Assembly (NCBI GenBank): GCA_029641185.1
Contig: JAPWGK010000013.1
Span: 682,001 to 746,000, forward strand
DNA from: Pseudofabraea citricarpa
Lineage: Eukaryota > Ascomycota > Leotiomycetes > Helotiales > Dermateaceae
DNA: 64,000 bases
Direction: 5' to 3'
Shown: in pieces, positions 11,001 through 22,830 of the stretch
Layout: each line of letters opens with the position of its first letter
How positions within the stretch are numbered: the stretch's first letter is position 1
Made by a program: the position numbers and the translations under genes
Notes under the pieces: generated by a model
What the model saw: the letters and a program-made list of their open reading frames with translations, nothing else
Databases searched by the model: none
What the model was told of the DNA's origin: nothing

Positions 11001-14000
11001 GCGACCCGGAAAGGTCACATTGAGATAGGGTCGCATCCTGATCTTTTCGCTGGCTGGCTGGCTGGCTGGCTGGTTGGCTCACGGCTCACGGTTCACGGTT
11101 CAGCACGGGAGCACGGCTGGCTGATCACGACACTCTTATGCTTTCAGCTACTGTGCACTGTGCACTGTGTGCAGGCAGTATCATCGGCTCGTGCCACCTC
11201 CGCTGTTGTGCAGTGAGTGAGTGAGTGCTTGAGTGCTTGAGTTGAGTTGAGTTGAGGAGCGAGGGTACACTATACAATCAATCAGTATCCACTCTCGACT
11301 CTTGATTACCACCTCACCTCGTGCCTTTTTAACTTTCGCTCTCTCTTGCTTCCTCCTGTGGTCCCACCACGACGGACATTTAGATGAGACGAAGAAGCGA
11401 CGGCACAAGTGTTACAGCCTCACAAGTCTCCCTGCGCGCTTGTTTGGTTTGCACTGGATGTACTGTTCTGTGACTTGTGTCCTGTATACTCTCTTATTTT
11501 CACCCCCGATCGCCGTCCTCTGGTGTTCCCCCGTGCAAATCTCATGAGAGACACCACGATCGTGACGTGAGTGAGTTATTGGCATGAACCCCCCTTCTGG
11601 CCCCCCCAAACCCAAATCAGTACATGGCAGCGAAAAAGAATTGGAGTCCTGTGCTTGGGCGAAGCAAATCCGCCGAACCCTGCAGAACCCTGTTTCGCGT
11701 CTGTGTGTAGGTTGTAGGTACCGCTCCGTACCGGTAGGTGCACTCACTACTGGTGGTGGACTGTGGGGGAAGCTCGAAGCGCCCACGGGCGATGATTTCC
11801 TCCTGTAGGCCACAGGTAGACGATTGAAATCTCCGGCCTGGTATCTGCCCGTACTGGCTCATTACACGCGTGATATCCTTTGTTTCAATGTGTCTATTTC
11901 CGAGAGCGCCCCCTGCCCGATCGTCGAGCCCTTGGAAAAGTGATAGCAAGTCAGTTGGCTCTTCAGCCAGATCGGGATAATGCGTCGGGGGTAATGAGGG
12001 TCTGGATCGAAGTTGCCATATGGTCGGTCGCGTATCTCAGTCAGATTTTGACAGCTGTGCTCAAAAGTCACAGCACAGGCTCTTCTACGGCCAACTCGGA
12101 GGATGAGTCGCTTTTGCGCCTTTGTTGGTGGACGGTGTCTCATCTCAACATTTGCAGAACGGAGGATGGATGTGGTCTGCGCCGCTGTTCAGCCTGTCCG
12201 TCCTGCGCTTTCGATACAGTAATGGCAATGATGGTCGCGGCATAACCCGCCGACGGGCTATCATTCATGAAGGCATTCGTATGCCATCGTGACATGGTAT
12301 GACGGTAGTACTCGAGGTGGACATCTGGTGGAGCAAGCTCGGGTGATCGCCCACATGGCCGCCGACTGTACAGTACTGTACAGGACATTGAGTACAGCGT
12401 CTGTTTCGCCGGTCGCGTGTGGGACACTGGGAGCGTGGGAAGTATACTTCCCACTTGTTCGCAGGCCGGAGTCGACCTGGATCCTAACCTCATCCGCCGA
12501 CGACGTGATTCCTACACTTGCCGTGAGCCGTGGGGGGGCCTCGTGTGCAGCATGCAAGAACGAATGAATGAATGAATGATGGATGAGGGTCATGATAGGG
12601 GTTCTTCGTCCCCTTGCACACACCTCAGTCCACAGTCCACTCACTGCTGCTGCTGCTGCTGGCTCCTCAGCTCCCCTCTGTTCCTGCAAGGGCGACGATT
12701 CGGCCGAATGAGCAGGCAGGCAAGCAGCAGGCAAGCAGGCAAGCAAGCAATCGCATCACACTCAATGCCACACCACCCGCTGTCAACGACGACGGGGTAC
12801 TGGATAAAATGCGACGAGGGCATGCGGGGGGGCATCGTGAAGCATGATTCACGGATTGACAGCTAGCTCGGCCACAGCATGGGCAGTCCCTGAATTGGAA
12901 ACGGGGCGGCAGAGTGGCTAGCCTGGTTAGAACATGGGCGCTCCTTGAAAGGGAAACGGTAGCAGTGAGGGTCTCACTCAGCAAGTAAAAAAGCCATCAG
13001 CGGTGGTGGACCGGTCAGCATCCATCCATCTCCATGACGCCGTGAGGTGAAGACAGGAGGAGAGCAGGAGGAGGAGGAGAAGGGGGAGAAGAAGAAGAGG
13101 AGGCAGAGCAATAAACGCCATGTTGGATGGGTGGATAGGGTCGAGAGGGTGGACGACATGCTGGCTGGCTGGCTGGTTGGGGGTGGGTGGAATACGAAGT
13201 CAATTGCATTGCTTGATGCTGGTGTTTGCTGTCTGTTGCTGTTGTCGGCGGAGAGTCTTCCTGTGGGCGTACCCAAAAGGCCATCACTCTTATGTACGGG
13301 TGCCCGCACTACTGCTGCTGGTGCTACTACTACATCCACCACCACTACATCTTCATCTTCATCTACAACTACAACCACTACTACTGCTACTACTTGCTAC
13401 CGCCATTGCTGATACTACTCTGTAGTCTGTACTACTGTCCCGTACCCTTCAAAGCTCGACCACTCCTCGACCACTCCTCGACCACTGCCCACTACTACTG
13501 CCCGCACAGCCGTGCTTCTCTAGCATCCACAAGCTTCCGTCAAAAGGCTATCGAGTGGACCCTCTATCGATCCACGAGCGCTGAGATAGCCTCCGTACCC
13601 GCACATGAGATCGAGTCGACTGTCCGAAAAAAGAACCAACAAAAAAAACAAAGAAAAAAAAACAAAAAGCTCTGAAGCCTCACTGCTCTCTCCCCTCCCC
13701 GCCCCCTGCTCCGAGAGGAGGCGAATAATGCGTGTTATTGCGTATTGGAATCAGCCATCCACCATCCACCATCCACCCATCCACACATCATCCACCATCC
13801 ACAACCACCCTACACACCCCTCCCTCCCCATCATCATCCGTCCTCCTCCTTCAATATCATCCACAGTAAGATCAAGCACAAGCACAAGCGCAGGCTCAGG
13901 CTCAAGCACACACGGGACCTGAACCTGGAAGCAATCCCAAACCTTTCGTCGCTGCATCAAGCGGACCCCTAGATCCTGAAAGCCCTCTCAACCTAGAGCT

Positions 14001-14447
14001 GCACGACTCAGGGACCAGACTCCTCCACGTCCTGCGACTGGCCAGACGATCACGGCTTTCGCACGACTCCAATTCAGGTTACAGCGACACCTGCCTTGAT
14101 CATTGGGCGGGCCACCTCTGCATCGCAGCATTTCGGAGCTTTGCACACCAACCCTAACTCCCTGTCATTCGCCTTCCCTGGCCCGAATTTCAGTTCCATA
14201 AGAGGGGGAATTTCCGCTTCTACATGGCCTGCGGTGCACGTCCAAAAAGCAACACCCGCATCCCCATGTAAAGATTCCCAAGCGAGGCTCGTACCCCGAA
14301 ACAGAGCAGACGCCAATAATATCATCGTCGGTCCCTCCTCTTCTTCTCTAACTTCCCCTTCCTCATTGTCTGGCATCTGGGTTGTGGTTGGAAGACGTTG
14401 GTAGATGTCGTCGTTGTTGAGGCGATTGTAACCCAGCATTTTGTAAC
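8049..14447. other. 6.4-kb gene-poor tract upstream of the Zn2Cys6 regulator
   Basis: I could support no gene here. Open frames exist on both strands but lack motifs, splice logic and codon character, and the longest pair (about 10.15-10.8 kb) are antisense to each other. The tract holds simple repeats: GGCTG runs at 11049-11075, GAGTGAGTG/TTGAG runs near 11215-11255, CTG repeats at about 12645-12662, GCAAGCAG repeats near 12715-12750, and ACT/CAT-rich sequence at 13311-13404. It probably holds the long promoter and leader of the downstream regulator. Confidence 0.45.
13311..13404. repeat. Degenerate trinucleotide (ACT/CAT/ACC) microsatellite
   Basis: About 95 bp of imperfect three-base units, mostly CTACTAC, CATCTTCAT and ACAACTAC types. 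It is strongly strand-asymmetric: the plus strand has very few G in the core. Confidence 0.7.
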
Positions 14448-16614
14448 ATGTTCCATCAGCAGACAATTGTACAACCCGGCCCTGAGGTCGACATGTCCTG
14501 GTCGGAAAACACGACTCCAGACTACGATGAGATTGAAGAGATTATACGGCAAACACCCTCACGACTATCAGCCCCGCCCGAACATCGGGTGCGAATAATG
14601 AGAGAGCCCATCAAGAAGCGACGACGCATGGACGACGTCCCGAGGGGTAGCTGGCAAAGCAGGGCATTCCACGAATTCGGGCAGCCGCTGCATGTGAGGT
14701 GCAGTATGGACGGATCTGATGGGTCAAACTCGTCGGCGCTCACCATCGTCACTTCAGCCACCTCGTCTTGTGGTGATCCATGGAGTGCATCGGGGATCGT
14801 AGGAGAGGATGGTGACGACAACCATCCGGACTGGAACCGGAACGATGGTGAAGGCGAAGGCGAAGGTGATGACGACGATAAAGATAACGATGGGGAAGAC
14901 AATCCATTCCTGTTGCCCAAGATCGAGCCCATTGAGGACGAGGTCAACATGGCAGAAGTGAAGGAGGCATCAGTGCCAGCATCGCCTGGGGAACCTCGAC
15001 AGACAAAACGACCTCGAGGTCGACCCCGCAAATACCCAAAGCAGACACCGGAATCGATGGCAAAGGTCGCCAAGGGCAGATCGAAAACAGGATGCAAGAC
15101 ATGTAGGAAGAGAAAGAAGAAGTGTGACGAAGCCAAACCTCGCTGTAAGTCATTTTAAGTTTGCACCGTCGTGGACGCTACATATCTGGTTCCCGCTGAC
15201 CACGCCGGATGGCATAGGCATGAACTGTGAGAAGAACAATGTAAAGTGTGAAGGTTATCCAGAGATGACCATCTGGAAGAGCGGCAAAGAGAAAAAAGCT
15301 GAAGAAGGTACGGCGTTTTGGACTCACCAGGACAAAGCAACAGGTGAACTGATTCCTTCGACAGCCCGAATGCGCAGGGTCAGCATACCGACCATTCAAC
15401 TAAAGTCCGTGCTACACGGCGTTGATACCGACGGTGATCGACTATTCTTTCACCACTACATATACAAACTGAGCTGCATCTTCACCGTCGAAGGTGAGCA
15501 GAAAAATGCCTTCAAGGACATGATGTTACCACTCGCCGTCAGACATCAAGGTTTGATGCATTCCATACTCGCCCTTGCTGGACGTCACATCGACTTTCGA
15601 TCCACATACGGCGTCAAGCTACTACAGGAGCACCCGAACGTCAAAGAGGTTGACTTACAAGACCGTTGTGATTATCACAAACAAGAGGCCATGAAGCTCT
15701 TCCTCTCCGATTGCGAATCCACCGATGCCGATCAAGAAGACTATGTCACCTCGGCACGCTTTGGACAGATGATCTGTATGGTCATGGATACACTATCCAA
15801 CCCGGATCCCCGTGGTGATCACCGAATTCACCTGAAGGCTTACCAACGTCTAATCCAAGAGAGACCTCCTTCAGACCAGGATTTCCTCGGCTTTATCAAA
15901 GAGTTCTTCGATTATCACATCTCCATGGATGACCTGATCTTTTTCCCTGAACTATCCTCTATCGACTTCTCGGTCACAGTCACGCCAAATCCAATGCCAT
16001 CTATCGACATGGATCTCCCTATTCCTAAAAATGGTATGCGTATGCTAGGAGTGTGTGATGGACTCGCCCACCTGCTGTCCTATATCACCAGCATGCGTAA
16101 CGAGATCCGTGTCAATCTCGCACAATCCAAAGATCTAGCGGTTGATTACCAGCACCTGTGGCGTGCGAGTGAAATCGATGCTGCTATCCGAAGCTGGGAG
16201 CCGGCACTTTCTCATGATGATCCCGCTTACCCCGCTGCCCTCTTATACAAACAGATGGCATGGGTCTACTTGTTCCGCACGATCCACGTGCATGCATCAT
16301 CACCGCACGAAAGATTAAAGCAAACAGTCGACGAAGGACTTCGAATCCTAGGTTCGATCCCAGCATCGCACCAAACGCAAACCCTTCTTCTCTCTCCCAC
16401 CTTCGTCCTGGGCTGTGCCGCATACGAAGAAGGTCAAAGAGAACAAGTCCGGAAGGCTATCGCCATCGTCAAGGACTATATGCAGTATCGCAATAGCGAC
16501 AGTGCTTTGGAAGTTCTTGAAGAGACATGGCGATTGATGGATGCTGGTGACCTGAGGGGTTGGGACTGGCAAATGGTAGCCCGAGGAATGGGAAGAGATT
16601 TCCTCGCAACCTGA
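14448..16614 (+). CDS. AT-hook plus Zn2Cys6 transcription factor with fungal-specific regulator domain
   Basis: Nuclear DNA-binding regulator. Exons 14448-15144 and 15218-16614 give 697 residues; the 73-nt intron (GTAAGT ... GCTGAC ... ATAG) falls inside the zinc cluster, in phase 1. An AT-hook (RPRGRPRK, 188-195) precedes the binuclear cluster CKTCRKRKKKC...C, with Cys 216, 219, 226, 233, 236 and 243. The N-terminal 180 residues are acidic (DDDDKDNDGED). The C-terminal part resembles the fungal_trans_2 regulator domain, with the block LPLAVRHQGLMHSILALAG near residue 350. Start at 14448; Met at 14493 is an alternative. It is isolated, with over 5 kb without genes on each side, which in filamentous fungi often goes with developmental regulators; its target pathway cannot be told. 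Confidence 0.9.
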
Positions 16615-17542
16615 TGACGCAGTAACGACGATTTGGTATTTTCGGATTGTTTCCTCGACAGACGATTTTTCTCAGCGACTCTCATACCCCACAACCGGTT
16701 ACCGTTCTAATCCTGCATGTATTTGTTAATGTTTTTCGAGCTTGGTGTTTTATGGTTTTGACGTGGTATGATGATGGATGGGTGTGGTGAAATCTATGTT
16801 CTGGGTTTTTTTTTCGTACAAATACTTTTTGTGTGTATCACGAATGGTGGTGGATTTTTCTTTCACTTTCATTTTTCTTCAAACGGAATGGGAAATAACG
16901 GTTGGGGTGGGAATTACATTTTCTGGGGGTCTTTGGGTTCTGGTCTTGGTCTGGTCACGGGATCTTTGGGACAAAATTTCAACTCCATGGGTACGGTTGG
17001 GCAGGCAGGCAAAGGCTTTTATCACCAAATTTTTTGGGGTTTGCGATTTTTATGCAGTTTTTGAAAAATCTCACTTTTTGGGCCTTCACACTCGTTCGGG
17101 AAGGACGAGCGTGGAAATGGGATGGAGAGGATGATTTGGGATGCAAATGCGACGCGGATGATTGCGTTTTGTTTCTACGGATTGGGCAAGAAGGAGCTTT
17201 TTTGTATATATGTGGTGAAGCTCAGCGATGAAAGAGGAAGAGGAGGAAATCTACAACATGCAACCCGCAGCACTCATTCCACATGGGCAGACTGCTGTGG
17301 AATTTTTTTGAACGTGGAATACATACATACGTACATGGCTGGCGTGGTTGTGGTTGTGGTTGTGGTTGTCGAGTGGAGATTGTGGGATTGAATTTTGCGT
17401 ATATACCAAGGACGTTAACGGGATCTTTTTGCAGGGGGATGGAAGAATGGAAGAATGGAAGAATGAAGAGAGAGGGCAATATGGGGCTAGAAAGACAGAA
17501 AGAAATAGAGAGATCTATTTGACCCTGAATCTGGTCCTGATC

Positions 17543-17586
17543 TTGACCTTGTCCTTGACCTTGACCTTGACCTTAACCTTGCTTGA
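17543..17586. repeat. (TTGACC)n hexamer repeat
   Basis: About seven units of TTGACC with small variations (TTGTCC, TTAACC). It is not adjacent to a chromosome end and differs from the usual fungal telomere TTAGGG. Confidence 0.75.
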
Positions 17587-17997
17587 CCTGAACGCGAAGA
17601 CCAGCGCGAATGATTATTCAGCCAGGGGTGGTTTGGTTTGATTTGATTTGATTTGCCACTACTTGCTCTCTATCACCGAGCGTTGAGCGAGGAGTGAGGA
17701 TTGAGTGATGAGTGATGAGTAATGCGAGTGAGATATCTAAATTACTTACCTAGGCAGTTGGCTGTACGGTACGAGGGAGTGTGGATGGCTGGCTGGCTGG
17801 CTGGATGAATGGATGGATGGAGGAGGGATAGAAGCGGAACGGAGTACACCGGACGACCTACCTACCGTGTGACAGACATGGTGATGATGATGAAGAGGGA
17901 GATACTATTTTCTCACCTGGCTGCTAGCTATCTAACCATCTCGTTTTATTGTGGAGATGGATATTCATTGTTTCAGCAGGGGGGAGAGGGAAGAGGG

Positions 17998-18018
17998 AGC
18001 AGCAGCAGCAGCAGCAGC
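17998..18018. repeat. (AGC)n microsatellite
   Basis: Seven perfect AGC units in non-coding sequence. Confidence 0.8.
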
Positions 18019-18120
18019 GGAAGATAAATGGGGAAACTTTTTTTTATATCTACGGCCGAAACGAAACGAGACGAGATGAGGCGAGGGTTCTTGGTGCGGT
18101 TGAGAGTGGATTCGGATGGT

Positions 18121-18145
18121 GAGATGAGATGAGATGAGATGAGAT
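18121..18145. repeat. (GAGAT)5 microsatellite
   Basis: Five perfect GAGAT units directly repeated in non-coding sequence, with related GACGAGATGAGG sequence just before. Confidence 0.85.
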
Positions 18146-21100
18146 CTGCTACAGTATTTCGGATCTGATGGGGTGGAGGAAGGAATGGAGGATTGAATCG
18201 ATGAATGAGGGCGGGGGGAAACATCCGTGAGCTTGAGCTCGAGCTTGAGCGTTGAGTGCTCGAGCGTGCGTTTAGATGGATCGATTTACAGTACAGTACA
18301 TAATACATCCAGTCCGTAGTAGTATTTCTCTGCGTGCGGACCACGTGGGAAGGAGGGGGAATAATGTGGGTTTTCTACAACAGCTCACGTACGTACAGAA
18401 AGGGATCATGATTTTGCAGGTGCTGACACTACCAGAAACTCATGTGGGTTATTAGAAGTGGATCCGTATCTTCTTTCTTCTTTTAGAAATCGCCTTTGTG
18501 ACTCCCTCTACTGTATCTCTCCGGGTGTATTTCTTTTGGGCGGGATCATGTAAGCTTGAGATGGATCGAGGGATCTTTCTAGTTGAAAAGCCCTCCGTGG
18601 CTTGCTGGGTAGAGAGGAGAGACAGTCGTGGCTAAACCCCCTTCACCTTTGCATGTTAAAGGCGGCTTAAGGCTTTGGTGCTTTTGTGGCTTATGGCTTG
18701 CGGCTTGCGGCTTGCGGCTTTACTTTGCTTACACTCGCCGTTGGGTAGGGAAGGAAGGTATATATTACTGCTTATTACCTCTCTCCACTTTTGAGAGAGA
18801 GAGCGAGAGAGTGGGAGGAGAAGGAAGCGTGACTTTCCCGTCGGGATTTGAAGCCATTCGTAGTGTAGGAGAGAGACTATACTAGTGATGATGGTAATAA
18901 GACGATACACTAGATGGCAAGGGTAGGGTATGAAAGAGCGGGAGTGTGTATTACTAATCACGAGCATTGTCCTTCATACGAATACGAAGCACAGCACGAT
19001 GGGAAGAAAGACATGCAATACAAACAAGGGTCCTATGTTTCCACTCCGTAGCTGATTTTCCTGATCTATTGAAATTGAGACAGGAGACGAGCAAGAAGGT
19101 GGACGGGCGGCTTTCCTCTCTGTCCTTCCTTTCTTTCATGGGTATCATACCCATGGTGTATTGGTGACTAGTGACTGAGTGAGATGATGAAAGTGGAGGG
19201 CGTCTTCGATAATGTGGAGTACCGCTCCGTCTGCTGTACCGTACTGTAGAACTAGGTCTCGAGACTCGAGACTCGAGACTCGCTTACCCAAGACTCTCGT
19301 CCCTTTCCGTCGGCTAAAATGTCTACTTTTTCCTTTGGCGGTGAGCGAGCCACGGCGGTACTCGTTCACGGGATCTTCAATTCCAATAGGCAAGAGATCA
19401 GAAGAGGGAGCCGTCGCGAAACTTGAGGCTGTCTTTTTTTTTTTCTCTGGAGTCATTTTTCTTGAATGCCCTTCCCCGCGATTTTCTTTTCTTTTCTATC
19501 TTACTTTTTCTAGGGGAGGAGGGCTGGGAGGGAGACAAGAGGTTTGTACGAGGTGAGGTGAGATGGGACATGGAGCTACGAGTACCCAGGGCCTAGGCAC
19601 CGGAGAGTGATGAGGTGAGCGGTGCGAGGTAAGGTGACGAGTCGAGGGTGCTGACTGCATGAGATGAGATTTAGAGCTTGGCGTCTTCCCTGGGCTGAAG
19701 AAATCGATTCTGTACTTTCCCGTTGGGTTGTTGGGTTGTTGGCTTTGCTGGCTTTGCATTGCTGTACTGTGCAAAAGGGCCGGGAACGAGAGGGGGGGCC
19801 AACTGGCGAGGAGATTAATAATATTGACACAGCACCGGTACGATGTGATTGTGACGAAGATGAGACGCCATGGCTTGCGTGCGTTGCGTGCGTGCCATGG
19901 GATGGGATGAAAAATCTTGTGAGATATGATAGATTCTCCCCTTGTCTTCTGCCCTCTCTAGAGCTATAGTAGCTCTCTCGTTTCTAGAACGGGAGAAATG
20001 GCATGAGCGCTTGTTAATTTTCCCTTCTTAACTACTTTAGGATGCTGTTTAAATGGCCGATCTATTTTCTTTCTCATCTTTCTCTTTATATATTACTGCG
20101 TTGGGTAAGCGATCGATCGAGAGAGCAGACGGCTTTTGTTTTTGAGGGGTTACAACAACAGGTGGGGTATGTAGCACCGCCCAGTCTTTTTTCTTTTTTT
20201 TCTTTTTCTTTTTTTTTCTTTGGCGGGACGTGTACCCATACATGCACGTCGACCATTATGGTTTTAGAGTTTTCCACGTATGTACGTCTTCCGCTTTGGA
20301 GAATCTCTGCAGCATATGCATGTGGTGGTGGAGATGTCGACGACCCATGTCAAGGTCGTGACAGCGCGAGGGAGAAAACCAAAAAAATCATGAAGTCATG
20401 GATGGAAGGATGGGACGGAGGAGATACCGATCGGATGGGTTTTCCTAAGATCCGACATGCCAATGCTGTCTTATATGCAGAATTCTTTTGAGATCTCACT
20501 CTGAGATTGCTCGACAGCCTCCTCTTTGCTCGGTTTGAAATTTGTTCTGGTACAGTAGAGTAGCGGGGTCTTATTATTAGCTTTCGAGTGCTTGGTGGTA
20601 GCGAGAGAAATCAGGTTATGTTTATGGCATGATACTACCTCCGTACGACCTACCGTACGACCTACACTTTTACCTCCGGTACGTCTGGATGGTAAAGTAC
20701 TACGGGTACAGAGCTACTACGTATTGCTACGTACACATACACACCACCCAAGCGGAATCTCTCGCTCTTACTGACTCTTCCAGCGTGGGGCAGCAGCATG
20801 AGATGATGTGTGGTTGGGCAGGGGGAATGACATCTCAACAAAAAAACACGCCCAAAACTCACACGCACATTTACAATACAGAAGATAGAGAGAAAAAAGA
20901 TCACCAGGAGAAGAACCAACATTGGACCAAGAAGCGATAACGAGCCAGAGGGGAACGGCTCTGGTCGAAAGAAAAAAGCCATGGGCCGACAAGGATGCGG
21001 TATCTCCCTCCACAATCTACGGCGTCGCTAAGATAAAAGATAGATTGTCGACGACAGCTCGCGACCCCGCACTTTGATTGAGACTTTTATTTTTATCTCC

Positions 21101-22830
21101 AGCCTTTTTCATTTAAGCCTTTCCAACTTTTGCCGCCAGCCCATCGGGATGTGTTACCTATTGCGCGCATCTGATTGATGGATAGCGTAACGCTGCGAGA
21201 TAGGGAAACTCTGCATGTCTTCTCTCCAGAGCATTCTGTGGGGGGTCGACGCTGAGAATTAATCTCGTTTTCCCCCTTGAGGTTATTTACTTGTTGGATA
21301 GATGGTTGGATGGTTGGATGGATCTAGAGCACTTGCAAACGACCGATCTGATCCACACGGCTGGATAATATGAAATGTGAATGAATCGTTGAAATGCCTC
21401 GGGGTTTCTCAATCCAGCCAGCCCGTCCTCATCCTCGTCGTCCGTCCTCGTCAGCAGAGCCCGTTGGAACAGTAGACGGGTTTGAGACTCTGTCCCGCCC
21501 AGCGTAGTACAGTACCGTCGAAGCTTCCCCTCTTTCTCGAGGGTGACATGTCACCTCGAGACGAAAGATTATAGTAGCTCCTCAATAAGATCGGTAATTT
21601 TTTTCTCCGAACGAAGACGGAGACGAAAACGAGGACGACGGCAGTAGTGACACTGAAGAGTAATCACCAGAACGAAACAGAAACAGAATATACTTTCCAA
21701 TCTTCATAGCGTACAGTACAGGTTTAAGTAAAAGGTTCCAACCGCAAAGTTAAAATTCCAGCCAAGCAGAGACCGCCACAAACTGAGGCAGAGGTACTGT
21801 ACGGACGGTATCGCATCGGGCCCCTTATTCGAGAATGCCGTCCTGTCTTCCTTGAAATTCCCGTGCATTGCCTTGTAACTTGATTGATGTACATCACTAT
21901 CCCATTGTAACGAAGGAGGCAGAAGAGAAAATGCTCGTGGCATCTCAGAACAGGCAGGGGGAGGCAAGTACATGCATCAGAGATCCTAGGGACTTTACCC
22001 GGATGCATGCTAATAAGTATATAATATAACCAGCCGAGATTTGAACCAGGTCAGGTTAGTTAGTATTGTACTGTGCAGCCAGGCCAGGGAAGACGACGAG
22101 GGAGGGGAAAGAAACGCCCAAGGAAGCACAGACGCACACCTAAGGAAAATAAAAATCCGATATCACTTCAAGGCAAAGGCAAATCCTAAGTGCCGGCGGC
22201 CTCTCTTGTCTCTCTCGCTCTGTAACCCAGCCTAAACCTCATGGATATCAGAAAACCCGGTTGGTACAGTAAAAATAAAACGAAGGGAGAAAGTGTACTT
22301 GTGATGGAAACAAAAATCAGAAATCAAAATCTGATGTAAGCGCCGTTAGCCTAGCCTAACCTAACCCAGTGTCTGCTTCCAGTCTCTCTCAACGCCCGCC
22401 CCGAGAAAGAAAACAACGTTGCATGTTATTGCATTAGCTAGCCTCTCGTCGGCTTGTGACGGTTGATCAGGAACCTGACCTAACACGACCTGAACGGTCA
22501 CTCCTCCAGAAAAGGTCGATTCATGTTCATGCACCTGCACCTGATGCATGGCGAGTAATGGAAAAAGAGAATGAATGGAGCTCGTCTTTTCTTTCCTTGC
22601 TTTTAGAGTTCATCGTCTTCACTTTCCCGACTCATGTAGTGCATATATTATCGCCATTTTCATCTTCGCCATCATGGAAGAGATGTGATTGCCGGTTCTG
22701 CATCCCAAAAGCGTACCTGCACCGCGAATCGCCAATCCTATGCTGACGCGGTGGAACCTGTCAAGGAATTCGCCTTCACGATGAGAAATAAGCGTCTTAG
22801 CACATAAACCCTACATCAAGGCTATCGTCG

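Larger units (their letters stand above)
16615..22830. other. 6.2-kb gene-poor tract downstream of the Zn2Cys6 gene
   Basis: No supportable gene. The first few hundred bases are T/G-rich and may be 3' UTR. Several microsatellites follow (listed separately). Long purine or pyrimidine runs occur (for example 19432-19446 and 20187-20220). No tRNA or snRNA was recognised, but a covariance-model search could not be run. Confidence 0.45.

Noticed and set aside
12974..13425. Open frames of VVVVDEDEDVVV or HHHYIFIFIYNY type
   Set aside because: Translations of the trinucleotide microsatellite, not proteins.
17543..17586. Interstitial telomere-like repeat
   Set aside because: The unit TTGACC is not the fungal telomere TTAGGG and there is no other sign of a chromosome end or fusion.
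22020..22065. tRNA-like GGTTCAAATC T-arm on the minus strand
   Set aside because: The T stem is imperfect and no matching acceptor stem or D arm could be found at tRNA distance.
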